From Bartonella vinsonii subsp. arupensis OK-94-513 (GTDB taxonomy: Bacteria; Pseudomonadota; Alphaproteobacteria; Rhizobiales; Rhizobiaceae): 64,000 nucleotides of DNA. The stretch is taken from NCBI RefSeq assembly GCF_000278235.1, contig NZ_JH725037.1:302487-366486 (forward strand), in the 5' to 3' direction. The notes below the pieces were generated by a model. That model saw only the letters and a program-made list of their open reading frames with translations, was not told where the DNA came from and did no database searches. Of this stretch, positions 1 to 11,234 are shown in pieces. The translations under genes were made by a program, and so were the position numbers. The first letter of the stretch is position 1. Each line of letters begins with the position of its first letter.

Positions 1-1
1 A

Positions 2-445
2 AATGCTGCCATTTCACATAAGGACTCTTCCAGCATTATTTCTGATATGGAGAAAAAATATCCCGATCTTCCTAGTCAACAATCTCTTGACTTTGGAGCA
101 AAAGTTTTTACCGGTGAAATTCCTTGGCATATAAACAATCCTTATCCTCCTATTGGCAAAGTAGCAGAAGTGGACTTTGGTGGAACTATTTTTGAACTTA
201 ACTTCCATGATAATCGGACCATGTCATTTAAAGGGACATCTGGCGTTTTTCAAGGCGTCGAAGACACAGTGGAATATACCGCGCTTGAAGTCAGCAAAAA
301 TATATTCATGGTTTACTGGCATGAACCTAAATTAAGTTCTAATGTCGTTCATGTTCAAGACTGGAATACAGCAACAGTCTATAGCAATATTGCAGAAAAA
401 GATGGTTCCTTCACCCATATGAAGGGAACAATCAAAATCCAATAA
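2..445 (+). CDS. MoaF-like small beta-barrel protein, 5' partial
   Basis: The reading frame is open from base 2 with no stop, so the gene starts before the window. The first internal ATG, at 47, is probably not the true start. The visible part is about 147 residues. It is rich in alternating beta-strand patterns, including a FGGTIFELNFHDNRTM stretch, a MVYWHEP strand and a closing run around DGSFTHMKGTIKIQ. This resembles the MoaF-related (calycin-like) family, whose members are small barrels often carrying a signal peptide. The N-terminus, and hence any signal peptide, lies outside the window. No substrate can be inferred. The family call rests on overall pattern memory, not on a catalytic motif. 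Confidence 0.55.
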   Translation, partial: NAAISHKDSSSIISDMEKKYPDLPSQQSLDFGAKVFTGEIPWHINNPYPPIGKVAEVDFGGTIFELNFHDNRTMSFKGTSGVFQGVEDTVEYTALEVSKNIFMVYWHEPKLSSNVVHVQDWNTATVYSNIAEKDGSFTHMKGTIKIQ

Positions 446-454
446 CACACCTCC

Positions 455-490
455 AATAGAAAGCAGATATCTGCTGTCTATTGTTTTTTT
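455..490 (+). terminator. Rho-independent terminator after the MoaF-like gene
   Basis: A dyad of arms AGCAGA and TCTGCT, extended outward by AATAGA/TCTATT with one mismatch, is followed by G and seven T. It begins 10 bases after the stop codon of the preceding gene on the same strand. Confidence 0.7.
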
Positions 491-666
491 GTATTGCAAC
501 TTGTTCAATACTCTCGCTTAAAGAAGGCCTAATTCATATCCCCCCATCTGTTGTTATATTTTCTGTGTTAATTGTCTATGGATGACTATATTGTAAAGAG
601 GATACCCTTACCTGCCAAATACCACACCTGATGAACTAATCTTAAAACAGAACAGACTCAATAATA

Positions 667-1260
667 TCATTCCTCTTTCCCCATCACAAAGCGGCGCAAC
701 CAAACATAAAGCGCTCCTCCACCACCGTGATGGCGGGCTGCATGCTCAAATGCATGAACATAATATCGAAAAGCTGGTGTTGATAACCAATGAGGGACAA
801 ACCTATACAAAGCGCCATCACTGCCAAGTGATCGGCCTTTTCCTGTAATTACAAGTACATAACGCAATCCATTCTGTTGAGATGATTGTAGAAATTTTTT
901 TAAGAAAAAATAAGCTTCTTCCTGCATACAACCGTGAAGATCAAGACGCGCTTCAAGTGGGTAATGACCTTTGGCAATTTTATGGTGTACAACACGATCG
1001 AAAAAATGAATTTTATGTGCTTGTTTAACTGTCGCCTTTTCTCTTTTTACTATTGTTGGTCTCTGTTGATTTCCATGAGAAAATGAAACGAGTGGTGTTC
1101 CCTGCTGTTTTTTATTACCTATATTTTCAGTCTCTTTTGTAAGAAAAGAATGAGGCTTATTATTATGAAGTGGTATTGTGGTACGACACACCATCTCCCA
1201 TAAAAAACGATCCTGTGAAGCCAATAAATCCCTTTTTTGTCTCCATTCATCCGTGGACAT
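667..1260 (-). CDS. Smr-domain protein
   Basis: This is a protein of about 197 residues with a C-terminal Smr (small MutS-related) domain. The DLHG signature is near residue 107, an ITGKG loop near 138, and an HGGGGALYVWLRR end near 178-190. Smr domains in other proteins have nicking-nuclease activity on DNA or RNA. The N-terminal ~90 residues are polar and low in recognisable motifs. I chose the ATG at 1260 over an in-frame TTG at 1272. The gene lies 57 bases downstream of timA on the same strand, so the two are probably co-transcribed. In many rhizobia mltA lies between them; here it is absent. The target of this protein is unknown. Confidence 0.85.
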   Translation of the reverse strand: MSTDEWRQKRDLLASQDRFLWEMVCRTTIPLHNNKPHSFLTKETENIGNKKQQGTPLVSFSHGNQQRPTIVKREKATVKQAHKIHFFDRVVHHKIAKGHYPLEARLDLHGCMQEEAYFFLKKFLQSSQQNGLRYVLVITGKGRSLGSDGALYRFVPHWLSTPAFRYYVHAFEHAARHHGGGGALYVWLRRFVMGKEE

Positions 1261-1317
1261 TTCAATCTTCAATCTCTTATAAATCTGATTTATACGATCT
1301 TATCGAAAAAGGAGATC

Positions 1318-2010
1318 TTAATTTTCATCTTCTGTTGCAAAAAGTTTCCAATTTGGATCAGACGAGAGACTATTGCGCATAAAGGTCCAAACATCCCTAA
1401 TTTCTACAATAGCATCAGGATCACCGTCTATACGCTCTCCCTTCTCATTATAGGTCACAGAAATCATTTCACTCACAATCCGCACAGTCAAAAATTGTTC
1501 CTTTTCTTGCATTTTTGCTGCAACGAACTCAATCTTATTAATTCCGACAAAAGTAAACTGGACTCTTTCATTCTTTTTTTCGCGTTGCTCAATAGCAGCA
1601 CAAAATCCCTCAAAAACATCCTGAGAAAGCAATTTTTTAAGTTGATCGCGATCACCTTTAGCAAAAGCTGTTACAATCATTTCATAAGCAACTTGAGCTC
1701 CCTTTATAAAAAATTGAGGAGAAAAATAAGGATCACTCTGATAGAGTGCCCGCAAACCTTTATTCAGTACACTTCCTTTTGGTGAAATCGCATCAATTTC
1801 ATCAAAATCGCTCTTTTGGGAATTGCTCTGATGAGGGAACGAAACAGTATTGTCAGCCGTTTCTTCTTCAATCTGTTTTTTAGAATGTCGAGAATAAGGA
1901 TCAAAGGGAGGCTTTTCAAAACCAATCCGTTTTCCTAATACATTACGGAGTTGCACAAAAACGACAACCATAATAACAAGAGCTACGACAAGTATAATGT
2001 CAAATTCCAT
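1318..2010 (-). CDS. timA: Tim44-like domain membrane protein (TimA-like)
   Basis: The protein has 230 residues, with one N-terminal membrane segment (residues ~4-21) and a polar linker to ~85. A Tim44-like domain follows (~90-228), with the family pattern F-x2-GA-x2-AYEMIV-x-AFA-x-GD near residues 100-120 and DVWTF near 206-210. Mitochondrial Tim44 tethers Hsp70 to the import channel. Bacterial TimA proteins are inner-membrane relatives of unclear role, possibly linked to membrane biogenesis. The gene is divergent from fxsA, with secB beyond it, an arrangement seen in rhizobia. The symbol follows usage in alphaproteobacteria; function is inferred only from the domain. Confidence 0.85.
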   Translation of the reverse strand: MEFDIILVVALVIMVVVFVQLRNVLGKRIGFEKPPFDPYSRHSKKQIEEETADNTVSFPHQSNSQKSDFDEIDAISPKGSVLNKGLRALYQSDPYFSPQFFIKGAQVAYEMIVTAFAKGDRDQLKKLLSQDVFEGFCAAIEQREKKNERVQFTFVGINKIEFVAAKMQEKEQFLTVRIVSEMISVTYNEKGERIDGDPDAIVEIRDVWTFMRNSLSSDPNWKLFATEDEN

Positions 2011-2192
2011 GGGCGCTGTTAATCTCCAAATCTAAGATGATCTGTAATAAACATTGCAGTCAATATCATTTATAAATAAATAAGTAAAATAGGGAATTTA
2101 CTATTCAAATATTTTTGTACCCCTTATTCATTCATGTTTAAAAGAATGACTCTACAGTTTTCTATCCCAAACATCGAGAAGGGAATTTTCAT

Positions 2193-2699
2193 GTGATAAA
2201 GTTTTATTCTATCAATCCTCGCTTTTTTATCCTCCTCCTCCTCAGCGGCTTCTTGATCGAAATTGCCGGTTTTATTTTTGTTGGGAAAGAAATTGGAATT
2301 TTAGCAACTTTGAGTCTGATCATTCTCACAACAATAGTGGGAATTACTTTGTTGCGAATTCAAGGGCTTAACTTTTTTAAAAATATACAACGTGAATTTA
2401 TCCAAGGACGTACACTAAAAAATCATATCATGGATGACGCTTTCATCACACTTGGTGCAATTTTGCTTATCCTTCCAGGTTTTGTAAGCGATATCTTAGG
2501 AATATTACTCCTTATTAAACCGGCCCGTTCTACTATCTGGTATTTCTTTTCACTCTTGAGCAACAAAATGAATATCCACACCGAGAACAAGACCAACCCT
2601 CAAAATAAGTCTGAAAAAATAATTGATCTTAACGCAGAAGACTATCAAATCCATAATACGACAGAATCTCCATGGCATAAAAATGATGACAATCATTGA
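2193..2699 (+). CDS. fxsA: FxsA family cytoplasmic membrane protein
   Basis: The protein has 168 residues, with membrane segments at about 11-30, 34-54 and 84-109. The third contains the hallmark LLILPGFVSDILG run, followed by a KPAR turn. The C-terminal ~50 residues are polar. FxsA was named in E. coli for relieving phage T7 exclusion by F plasmid; its normal role is unknown. Translation starts at GTG 2193, with GAGAAGGG about 8-10 bases upstream. The ATG at 2191 in another frame is followed at once by TGA. The gene lies upstream of secB on the same strand, with a 144-bp gap. Confidence 0.9.
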   Translation: MIKFYSINPRFFILLLLSGFLIEIAGFIFVGKEIGILATLSLIILTTIVGITLLRIQGLNFFKNIQREFIQGRTLKNHIMDDAFITLGAILLILPGFVSDILGILLLIKPARSTIWYFFSLLSNKMNIHTENKTNPQNKSEKIIDLNAEDYQIHNTTESPWHKNDDNH

Positions 2700-2843
2700 A
2701 ATGCAAAAAAAATCTGTAACTTACTTTAAAAATAATCCAAGACAAGAAGAGGGTTTCTTGCAACCTTTTGCGAAGCGTGATAACCAGCTTGATCTTTAGA
2801 TCAAAAATAGAAATACATACAATGATGATGAGAGGTTCCTAAT

Positions 2844-3326
2844 ATGGCCGAAGGTGAAATGAACAATAACGGTGGAGAGCCAGTTTTTGCTGTATTAACT
2901 CAATATTTAAAAGATTTTTCATTTGAAAATCCAAGTGCTCCTCGCTCACTGCGTCCACGTGAAAAGGCACCACAAATCGATATTAATATTAGTGTTAACG
3001 CCAACCCAATTGGTGATGATAATTACGATGTCGTCCTTTCACTCTCGGTCAAAGCTAATGATGACGCTGAAACGTTGTTTCATGTAGAACTCATTTATGG
3101 CGGGGTTTTCCATATTGAAAATATTCCACAAGAACATGTGATGCCTCTCGTTTTTATCGAATGTCCCCGTCTTTTGTTCCCATTTGCTCGGCAAATCATT
3201 TCTGATGCCACTCAAAATGGTGGTTTTCCGCCTTTGTGGATTGATCCGATTGATTTTGCTGCTCTGTTTCAAAAGCGTCTTGCTGAAGAACAAAAAGAAA
3301 GTCAGAGTCAGATAAAACCGTCCTAA
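2844..3326 (+). CDS. secB: Protein-export chaperone SecB
   Basis: This is a 160-residue SecB, the usual length in alphaproteobacteria. SecB works in the cytoplasm as a tetramer. It holds preproteins unfolded and hands them to SecA for export through SecYEG. The central [17 protein letters not shown] beta-strand region and the [26 protein letters not shown] segment, quoted here in two parts as [11 protein letters not shown] and [17 protein letters not shown], are diagnostic. The N-terminal ~40 residues are polar and probably disordered. The ATG at 2844 follows a GAGAGG ribosome-binding site. The gene ends at a bidirectional terminator shared with convergent maeB. Confidence 0.96.
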   Translation: MAEGEMNNNGGEPVFAVLTQYLKDFSFENPSAPRSLRPREKAPQIDINISVNANPIGDDNYDVVLSLSVKANDDAETLFHVELIYGGVFHIENIPQEHVMPLVFIECPRLLFPFARQIISDATQNGGFPPLWIDPIDFAALFQKRLAEEQKESQSQIKPS

Positions 3327-3345
3327 AAAAATTTTTTATTTTCAA

Positions 3346-3378
3346 AAAGGCCCTGCAATATCATGGGCCTTTATTTTT
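3346..3378. terminator. Bidirectional terminator between secB and maeB
   Basis: Perfect arms AAAGGCCC (3346-3353) and GGGCCTTT (3365-3372) enclose an 11-base loop. T-rich DNA follows on the plus strand (TTTATTTTT), and TTTTTGAAAATAAAAAA follows on the minus strand. The maeB stop codon overlaps its right edge. Confidence 0.85.
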
Positions 3379-5674
3379 ACAATTTTCTCGCATGGTAAGC
3401 AGCAAGCATTGCAATATTGACAACATCGGTATCGTTTCCACTAAATGGTACAATTTGGACAGATTTTTCTAATCCAATCAAAATGGGGCCAATAATTGTT
3501 GCTTCACCAAGCTCTTGTAACATTTTGCTCGCAATAGAAGACGCATGATATCCAGGCATCACTAAAATGTTAGCAGGCTCCTTTAATCCCATAAAAGGAT
3601 ATTGCTGCATCAATTTCGAATTGAGTGCCACATCAGCACTCATTTCCCCATCAAATTCAAAGCTAACCTTACGTTCATGCAAAATATGAACAGCATCTTG
3701 AATATGCTGTGCAACCTGTCCTTTCATATAGCCAAAAGTAGAAAATGCTACAAAAGCTACCCGCGGTTGATATCCCAATCCACAAACAAAAGAAGCTGTC
3801 TGTTCTGCTATATCAGCAAGTTCCTCAGCGTTCGGATTCTCGTAAATAGCTGTATCCGCAATAAATACAGTGCGCCCTCGACAAATGGCCATTGAGATAC
3901 CAATCAACCGTTCTTTTGGTTTTTCACCAATCACGCGACGTATATCAATCAACGCTGTTTCATAATTGCGTGTTACTCCTGTAACCATTGCATCAGCATC
4001 CCCCAATGCCACCATACAAGCAGCAAAATAATTGCGATCATTATTGATACGACGATGACAATCACGCAACAACCAACCTTGGCGTTGCATTTTTTTATAA
4101 AGATAATTTGCATAAGCATCTGTGCGACAAGAGAGCTTGGCATTCATAACAGAAATACCTTCACGCTCAAGATCAATGCCAGCAACAGAAGCTGTTTCCT
4201 TAACTTGTTCTTCACGACCAATTAAAATCGCTTGTCCTAGTTTTTGATGAACGTAGGAAACAGCAGCCCGCATCACTTGTTCTTCTTCGCCTTCTGCAAA
4301 AACAATTTGTTTTGGTGCTTGACGAACATGATTGTAAATACCACGCATCATAGAGGAAATGGGATCACGTCTTGCATTCAAATCACGTTCATAAGCTTCT
4401 AAGTCATCAATGTGCTTTTGCGCAACACCGCTTTCCATTGCTGCTTTTGCCACCGCCATAGAAACAACAGTAAATAAACGCGGATCAAAAGGAACAGGAA
4501 TGATATAATTCCGACCAAATTTTAATCGCTTTCCACGATAAGCTTCTGCAACACTGTCAGGCACTTCTTCATGAGCCAAATCTGCAAGAGCTCTCGCCGC
4601 AGCAATTTTCATATCTTCGTTAATGACCGTCGCACGTACATCAAGCGCACCACGAAATATATAAGGAAAGCACAAAACATTATTAATCTGATTTGGATAA
4701 TCCGAACGACCTGTCGCTACAATGGCATCATCACGCACTTGCATAACCTCTTCCGGTGTAATTTCTGGATCGGGATTGGCCATAGCAAAAATAATTGGTT
4801 GAGGCGCCATCGATTTTACCATTTCAGGGGTAATTGCACCTTTAGCAGAAACCCCGAAAAACATATCAGCGCCTTCCATCGCTTCAGCAAGAGTGCGTTT
4901 ATCGGTTCGCACAGCATGCGCAGATTTCCACTGATTCATCCCCTCCTCGCGACCTTCATAGACAACACCCTTCGTATCACATAATATGATATTCTCAGGT
5001 CGAAACCCCATCGCTTTGATTAATTCAATACAAGCAATTCCTGCAGAACCAGCACCATTACAGACTAATCGCGTATTTTGCATATCGCGCCCTGTTAAAG
5101 ACAAGGCATTAAGAACACCAGCAGCTACAATGATCGCTGTACCGTGTTGATCATCATGAAAAACAGGAATATTCATAATCTCGCGTAAGCGACTTTCAAT
5201 TATAAAACACTCTGGTGCTTTAATGTCTTCAAGATTAATACCACCAAAAGAAGGTTCCAAATGACGCACCAGATTAATAAAACTTTCCGTATCATTCGTA
5301 TCAATTTCCAAATCGATTGAATCAATATCTGCAAAGCGCTTAAAAAGTACTGCTTTGCCTTCCATGACTGGCTTAGATGCAAGGGCACCTAAATTACCTA
5401 AACCTAAAATAGCTGTTCCATTTGATATAACAGCAACAAGATTGCCCTTTGCTGTATAATCATAAGCCAATGCCGGATTTTGAGCTATCGCTTTAACAGG
5501 AACAGCAACACCTGGTGAATACGCAAGTGCTAAATCATGCTGCGTTGCCATAGACTTTGTTGCAACAATTTCAAGCTTTCCAGGCCGTCCACGACTATGA
5601 AAATCAAGCGCTTCTCGTTCACTCGCACTATAAATGGTTTGAGGCGTTTTCTGATCCTGCTCACTTTTTTTCAT
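3377..5674 (-). CDS. maeB: NADP-dependent malic enzyme with C-terminal phosphotransacetylase-like domain
   Basis: The protein has 765 residues in the MaeB two-part architecture. The malic enzyme half covers ~1-430, with AYSPGVA at 51-57, HDDQHGTA at 173-180 and a GAGSAG nucleotide-binding loop at 207-212. A phosphotransacetylase-like half covers ~440-760 and is usually regulatory rather than catalytic in this family. It oxidatively decarboxylates malate to pyruvate and CO2, linking TCA intermediates to pyruvate and NADPH. That role matters for a bacterium living on amino acids and organic acids. The gene is transcribed alone and divergently from mutS across a 207-bp gap. Full length, no defects seen. 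Confidence 0.95.
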   Translation of the reverse strand: MKKSEQDQKTPQTIYSASEREALDFHSRGRPGKLEIVATKSMATQHDLALAYSPGVAVPVKAIAQNPALAYDYTAKGNLVAVISNGTAILGLGNLGALASKPVMEGKAVLFKRFADIDSIDLEIDTNDTESFINLVRHLEPSFGGINLEDIKAPECFIIESRLREIMNIPVFHDDQHGTAIIVAAGVLNALSLTGRDMQNTRLVCNGAGSAGIACIELIKAMGFRPENIILCDTKGVVYEGREEGMNQWKSAHAVRTDKRTLAEAMEGADMFFGVSAKGAITPEMVKSMAPQPIIFAMANPDPEITPEEVMQVRDDAIVATGRSDYPNQINNVLCFPYIFRGALDVRATVINEDMKIAAARALADLAHEEVPDSVAEAYRGKRLKFGRNYIIPVPFDPRLFTVVSMAVAKAAMESGVAQKHIDDLEAYERDLNARRDPISSMMRGIYNHVRQAPKQIVFAEGEEEQVMRAAVSYVHQKLGQAILIGREEQVKETASVAGIDLEREGISVMNAKLSCRTDAYANYLYKKMQRQGWLLRDCHRRINNDRNYFAACMVALGDADAMVTGVTRNYETALIDIRRVIGEKPKERLIGISMAICRGRTVFIADTAIYENPNAEELADIAEQTASFVCGLGYQPRVAFVAFSTFGYMKGQVAQHIQDAVHILHERKVSFEFDGEMSADVALNSKLMQQYPFMGLKEPANILVMPGYHASSIASKMLQELGEATIIGPILIGLEKSVQIVPFSGNDTDVVNIAMLAAYHARKL

Positions 5675-5881
5675 CTCACTTAGCTTTCCAAAAACAGTGT
5701 AAATTCCTCTTGATAACGCGTGTCATTATCCAATTTTAAAATTTGATTCATATGTCAGAAATCGCTATGCTTGCTTTAACGGACCTGATCATACATTTCA
5801 ATTCAGAGATAATGAAGATAAACATTGAAGTAAACAAAAAAGGGCGCTAAAGCCTCATATGAAAAAAACAGGCGCGTAAAA

Positions 5882-8623
5882 ATGGATAATAAAGCCACCC
5901 ATAAAAATAATTTAATCCCACAGCCATCCTCCTCATCTGCTCCTCATCAACAGCGCCTTACACCTATGATGGAGCAATATATAGAAATCAAAGCAGTAAA
6001 TCATGACTCCCTTCTCTTTTATAGAATGGGTGATTTTTATGAACTCTTTTTTAATGATGCAGTTGAAGCCGCTCAAGCTTTAGGCATCACACTCACAACA
6101 CGCGGAAAACATTTGGGTGAAGATATTCCCATGTGTGGTGTTCCCGTTCATTGTGCTGATGATTATTTGCAAAAACTTATTGCCTGTGGTTATCGCGTTG
6201 CTGTTTGTGAACAAACAGAAGATCCTGCAGAAGCTAAAAAACGTGGATCAAAATCGGTTGTTCGGCGCGATGTCGTTCGTCTTGTCACACCTGGAACTAT
6301 AACAGAAGAAAAGCTTCTCGATCCAACGCGTGCAAATTATCTTATGACACTTGCCCGCATACAAACCAGCGATGGAGAGGAATTTGCCCTTTCTTGGATT
6401 GATATCTCAACAGGCATATTTCGTGTAACAGAAAGTCGTAATGAAAAACTTTTGACCGATATTATGCGCGTGGATCCACAAGAAATCATTGTCGCTGACT
6501 CTTTTTTTCATGATAAATCCCACAAATCACTTTTTGATGTTCTCGGACGCATCATTTCACCTCAACCTGCAAATCTCTTTGATGTAATCACCGCTGAACG
6601 CGATATTTGCAATTATTTCAAACTCTCAACTCTTGAAGGTGTTGCTGATTATTCACGCCCAGAACTTTCCGCAATTACCGCCGCCATTCGTTATATTGAA
6701 AAAACCCAAATCACGCATCGCCCTCCTCTCATGCGGCCTGAACGTCAAAATGAAAGTGCTACCCTTTTCATTGATGCCGCAACCAGACTAAGTCTCGAGC
6801 TTATTCGAACAACATCAGGTCAACGAGATGGAAGTTTACTCAAAGCTATTGATCGTACCGTAACAGGAGGAGGATCACGCCTTCTCGTTGATCGCCTTAT
6901 TGCTCCTCTTACCTCACCTGCAGCTATTGATACGCGTCTGGATTCAATAGATTTCTTTCTACGCAATGCATCGCTTGCAGAAGCCATACAATTGATTTTA
7001 AAAGGGGGACCAGATATGCCACGCGCCGTTTCACGGTTGGCCCTTGGACGAGGAGGACCTCGTGATATGGCTACAATCAAGCGCGGTTTTGAAATCGTTC
7101 GTGAACTTCATCAGCTCCTTAACAATGAATTGCTTCCTCAAGAAATAAGTGATGTACAACAGACTTTCTCACACCTGCCTACTGCTTTGCATTTTCATTT
7201 AGAACAAGCATTAGCTGATGATCTTCCACTTCTTAAACGTGATGGTGGTTTTATTCGCTCTCAATATCATAAAGAGCTCGATGAAATGCGCGCTCTGCGC
7301 GATGAATCCCGCCGCGTTATTGCTGAACTACAAGCACAGTATGCTCAAGAAACAGATATTAAAACACTCAAAATAAAGCATAACAATATTTTAGGTTATT
7401 TCATTGAAGTCACTAATGTACAAGCATCTGCTCTCACAAACAGTCCACAAGCTAAAGCGCGTTTTATCCATAGACAAACAATGGCAAATGCTATGCGCTT
7501 TACGACAACAGAGCTTGCCGATCTTGAAAGCCGTATTGCTCATGCTGCCAACCACGCACTGACACTTGAACTGGAAATTTTTGATACTCTTGTTCATGAA
7601 ATTACCGAACAGGTTGATTTCATCCGTAAAGCCGCTGAAGCACTTGCTGTTTTGGATGTAACCGTTGCATTAGCACATCTTGCTGAAGAACAGGGATATT
7701 GTCGTCCTAAAATTGATCAATCACTTACCTTTCACATCACGGCAGGACGCCATCCTGTCGTAGAGCAAGCACTCCGAAAGCAAGCAGCAGAACCATTTGT
7801 TGCCAATAATTGTGATCTTTCTGTACAAGAAAATCATCAATATGCAGCAATTTGGCTTTTGACAGGTCCCAATATGGGAGGAAAATCAACTTTTTTGCGG
7901 CAAAACGCTCTCATTGCTATTATGGCACAAATGGGTTCCTTTGTTCCAGCTACGGCTGCGCATATTGGTGTTGTTGATCGTTTGTTTAGTCGTGTTGGTG
8001 CTTCTGATGATCTGGCACGGGGGCGCTCAACCTTTATGATGGAAATGGTCGAAACAGCAACGATTCTTAATCATGCAAGTCACCATTCCCTTGTCATTCT
8101 TGACGAAATTGGTCGGGGCACATCAACTTTTGATGGACTGTCTATTGCTTGGGCAGCTGTCGAATATCTTCATGAAGTTAATCATTGTCGTGCTATTCTC
8201 GCTACGCATTTTCATGAAATGACAGCACTTACCCAAAAGCTTGATCGCCTCCATAATGTAACAATGAAAGTCAAAAATTGGGATGGCGATGTCGTATTTC
8301 TTCATGAAGTTACAAAAGGAGCTGCTGATCGATCCTACGGTGTACAAGTTGCAAAACTTGCGGGACTTCCTGAAGCAGTTATTACACGTGCTACAGATGT
8401 TCTCCACCAGTTAGAAAAAGGCGAAATGGCTGGAAAAGAACATAAATTAATTGATGATCTCCCACTTTTTTCTCTTAAAACGGACTCTCCCATCCATGAA
8501 AAAACAAGCAAACATTGTATACTTCACGAAGCTTTAGAAAATATCCATCCTGACGAACTCTCTCCTAAGCAAGCTTTAGAAGCACTCTATCACCTCAAAC
8601 AACTTGAAAAAAATCCCCTATAG
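5882..8623 (+). CDS. mutS: DNA mismatch repair protein MutS
   Basis: This is a 913-residue MutS. The mismatch-reading Phe-x-Glu motif lies in MGDFYELFF (~49-57). The core and lever regions follow, and the C-terminal ABC-type ATPase carries Walker [10 protein letters not shown] (662-670) and Walker B with signature DEIGRGTST (741-749). It recognises base mismatches and small loops and recruits MutL. About 30 extra polar residues precede the usual TPMMEQY start of domain I, which is common in rhizobial MutS. Because mutS is intact, the one-base slip seen in batS cannot be blamed on visible loss of this gene. Confidence 0.97.
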   Translation: MDNKATHKNNLIPQPSSSSAPHQQRLTPMMEQYIEIKAVNHDSLLFYRMGDFYELFFNDAVEAAQALGITLTTRGKHLGEDIPMCGVPVHCADDYLQKLIACGYRVAVCEQTEDPAEAKKRGSKSVVRRDVVRLVTPGTITEEKLLDPTRANYLMTLARIQTSDGEEFALSWIDISTGIFRVTESRNEKLLTDIMRVDPQEIIVADSFFHDKSHKSLFDVLGRIISPQPANLFDVITAERDICNYFKLSTLEGVADYSRPELSAITAAIRYIEKTQITHRPPLMRPERQNESATLFIDAATRLSLELIRTTSGQRDGSLLKAIDRTVTGGGSRLLVDRLIAPLTSPAAIDTRLDSIDFFLRNASLAEAIQLILKGGPDMPRAVSRLALGRGGPRDMATIKRGFEIVRELHQLLNNELLPQEISDVQQTFSHLPTALHFHLEQALADDLPLLKRDGGFIRSQYHKELDEMRALRDESRRVIAELQAQYAQETDIKTLKIKHNNILGYFIEVTNVQASALTNSPQAKARFIHRQTMANAMRFTTTELADLESRIAHAANHALTLELEIFDTLVHEITEQVDFIRKAAEALAVLDVTVALAHLAEEQGYCRPKIDQSLTFHITAGRHPVVEQALRKQAAEPFVANNCDLSVQENHQYAAIWLLTGPNMGGKSTFLRQNALIAIMAQMGSFVPATAAHIGVVDRLFSRVGASDDLARGRSTFMMEMVETATILNHASHHSLVILDEIGRGTSTFDGLSIAWAAVEYLHEVNHCRAILATHFHEMTALTQKLDRLHNVTMKVKNWDGDVVFLHEVTKGAADRSYGVQVAKLAGLPEAVITRATDVLHQLEKGEMAGKEHKLIDDLPLFSLKTDSPIHEKTSKHCILHEALENIHPDELSPKQALEALYHLKQLEKNPL

Positions 8624-8894
8624 ATAAAGTAAATGAAGTGCTTTTTCATGATCATTTTAAAGCAGAGTGACCATTTATTTTATTATCATTGCTTTTCTAT
8701 CTCAATTTTTCTTGATCAGAATAATGCATAGAGAGTCAAAGCCTGCACGTCATATTTTTTGGCTTTCATACGAACGAAATGAAATCCGCAATCATCTTAA
8801 AATCATATTTACAATGACTTGAAATATCATGTAAGAGACGAGAAAATCTCTAAAAATTCTGTCTTTCACAAAATGAATTTTTACTTTACTTCAA

Positions 8895-10733
8895 TCAAAT
8901 GCTACGAACCGCTCCTCTAGCAGCAGAAGTTGTCATTGCTGCATATGCTTTGAGAGCCTTAGAAACTTTGCGTTCACGCTTTTCTATTGGTTGCCAAGCT
9001 GTTTTTCCTTTTGCCTCCATTTTTGCACGACGATGTATCATCTCAACATCATCAACCAACAGATGAATGGTACGATTAGGAATATCTATTTCTATGATAT
9101 CCCCCTCTTCCACCAAAGCTATTGCCCCTCCTTCAGCAGCCTCTGGTGAAATATGTCCTATCGAGAGCCCAGAAGATCCCCCTGAAAAACGCCCATCCGT
9201 TATAAGTGCACAAACTTTTCCTAATCCTTTGGATTTGAGATAGCTTGTTGGATAGAGCATTTCTTGCATTCCAGGTCCACCACGCGGACCTTCATAACGG
9301 ATTAAAACAATATCGCCTGGTTCAATTTTGTCGTTCAAGATTGCCGCAACAGCGGAATCTTGGCTTTCAAAAATTCTTGCTGGACCTTTAAAAGTTAAAA
9401 TCGATGGATCAACACCTGCTGTTTTCACAATACAGCCATCTTTGGCAATATTTCCATAAAGAACAGCTAATCCCCCATCTTGCGAATAAGCATGTTCTCT
9501 ATCCCGAATCACACCCTTTTTACGATCAAGATCAAGGCTATCATAACGACAAGATTGACTAAAAGCTGTTTGTGTTGGAACGCCACCTGGAGCTGCACGG
9601 TAAAATTCATGAACTGTTGATTCACGTGTTTGTTTTACATCCCAATGACAAAGAGCTTCCTTCATCGTTTTAGCATGAACTGTATAAGCAGATGTATCAA
9701 TAAGTCCAGCTGCATCCAATTCCCCTAAAAGCCCTATAATACCGCCAGCACGGTGAACATCCTCCATATGCACATTAGCAACAGCAGGTGCAACCTTGCA
9801 CAAAACAGGAACACGCCGCGAAAGATTATCAATATCCGTCATGGTAAAATCTACTTCACCTTCTTGCGCTGCAGCTAAAAGATGCAAAACAGTATTGGTT
9901 GATCCTCCCATGGAAATATCCACGGTCATTGCATTTTCAAAAGCCCTGCGTGAAGCAATAGAACGCGGTAAAACTGTCTCATCACCTTCTTCATAGTAAC
10001 GCTTGACCAACGCAACAATTTGTTGTCCAGCTCTCTCAAAAAGCATCCGCCGGTCTGCATGTGTTGCTAACACTGATCCATTTCCAGGAAGAGAAAGCCC
10101 TAACGCTTCGGTCAAACAATTCATAGAATTTGCTGTAAACATTCCTGAACAGGAACCACATGTAGGGCAAGCAGCACGTTCCATTTCCCCAACTTCTTCT
10201 TCTGAATTATATTCTGAAGCCGCAGCAATCATTGCATCAACTAAGTCAACAGTGCGATCTTCGCCTTTCCATTTAATCTTACCTGCTTCCATAGGACCGC
10301 CTGAGACAAAAATTGTTGGAATATTCAACCGCAAAGAAGCCATCAACATACCAGGTGTAATTTTGTCACAATTAGAAATACATACAAGCGCATCAGCACA
10401 ATGCGCATTGACCATGTATTCAACAGAATCAGCAATGATTTCACGTGATGGCAAAGAATAAAGCATCCCATCATGCCCCATAGCGATTCCATCATCTACA
10501 GCGATTGTATTAAACTCTTTCGCAACACCACCAGAAACAGCTATTTCCTGTGCCACTAGTTGCCCAAGATCTTTTAAATGGACATGCCCTGGTACAAATT
10601 GTGTAAAAGAATTCGCAATAGCAATAATGGGCTTACCAAAATCAATATCTTTCATCCCTGTTGCACGCCAAAGACCACGAGCCCCAGCCATATTACGCCC
10701 ATGAGTCGATATTCTTGAACGGTAAGAAGGCAT
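8895..10733 (-). CDS. ilvD: Dihydroxy-acid dehydratase
   Basis: The protein has 612 residues, full length for IlvD. It dehydrates 2,3-dihydroxy-isovalerate and dihydroxy-methylvalerate, the common step in valine, isoleucine and (through ketoisovalerate) leucine and pantothenate synthesis. It is an iron-sulfur enzyme. The conserved cysteines lie in CDKITPGM (122-129) and [12 protein letters not shown] (188-199). The C-terminal [19 protein letters not shown] signature is present. No other ilv gene is nearby. The 309-bp upstream stretch leads to a tRNA-Ala gene on the same strand. Confidence 0.97.
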   Translation of the reverse strand: MPSYRSRISTHGRNMAGARGLWRATGMKDIDFGKPIIAIANSFTQFVPGHVHLKDLGQLVAQEIAVSGGVAKEFNTIAVDDGIAMGHDGMLYSLPSREIIADSVEYMVNAHCADALVCISNCDKITPGMLMASLRLNIPTIFVSGGPMEAGKIKWKGEDRTVDLVDAMIAAASEYNSEEEVGEMERAACPTCGSCSGMFTANSMNCLTEALGLSLPGNGSVLATHADRRMLFERAGQQIVALVKRYYEEGDETVLPRSIASRRAFENAMTVDISMGGSTNTVLHLLAAAQEGEVDFTMTDIDNLSRRVPVLCKVAPAVANVHMEDVHRAGGIIGLLGELDAAGLIDTSAYTVHAKTMKEALCHWDVKQTRESTVHEFYRAAPGGVPTQTAFSQSCRYDSLDLDRKKGVIRDREHAYSQDGGLAVLYGNIAKDGCIVKTAGVDPSILTFKGPARIFESQDSAVAAILNDKIEPGDIVLIRYEGPRGGPGMQEMLYPTSYLKSKGLGKVCALITDGRFSGGSSGLSIGHISPEAAEGGAIALVEEGDIIEIDIPNRTIHLLVDDVEMIHRRAKMEAKGKTAWQPIEKRERKVSKALKAYAAMTTSAARGAVRSI

Positions 10734-11042
10734 TATTTTTTCCCCTCAAATAATTCCATTTTCTCTGTTGTGCTGCAAGCTAACTTTAAAAACAAGAGCT
10801 GGCATATGAGAAAAAGAAAAACACCTCTCTTGAGGCATTTAAATCACAAAATCTAAAGCTTACGCATAAGCTCTATTCGACAGTTATTATCATAATTCCA
10901 TAAAGTTTTTTAATAGATTTTGCTGATGTTACTTTTTGTGCATGATGTCATAAGTGATAAACAACTACAGCATAGCATCTCTTAAAATGCACAAATTCCC
11001 GTTATAAACGGCGATACCTTACTAGAAGAATTCATACTTTTT
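10734..11042. other. Intergenic stretch upstream of ilvD
   Basis: About 309 bp lie between tRNA-Ala and ilvD. It is AT-rich with no ORF worth calling. A small dyad CCGTT-ATA-AACGG lies at 10999-11011. It should contain the ilvD promoter, but I cannot place one. I see no leader peptide or T-box. Confidence 0.5.
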
Positions 11043-11118
<76 letters not shown>

Positions 11119-11234
11119 ATATAAGACGGATTATCCTCTAAAAGGTAAACAATCTTAGAGGAAGATCTAGAACGAGAAAAACCGAAGATCAAGAAGAATT
11201 TGCATTCAATGAAAAGAATACCCTCTTCCTTCTC

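Noticed and set aside
1237-1785. 182-codon open frame on the plus strand opposite timA and smr
   Set aside because: Antisense to two recognisable protein-coding genes, with low-complexity composition and no family pattern; it is a shadow frame.
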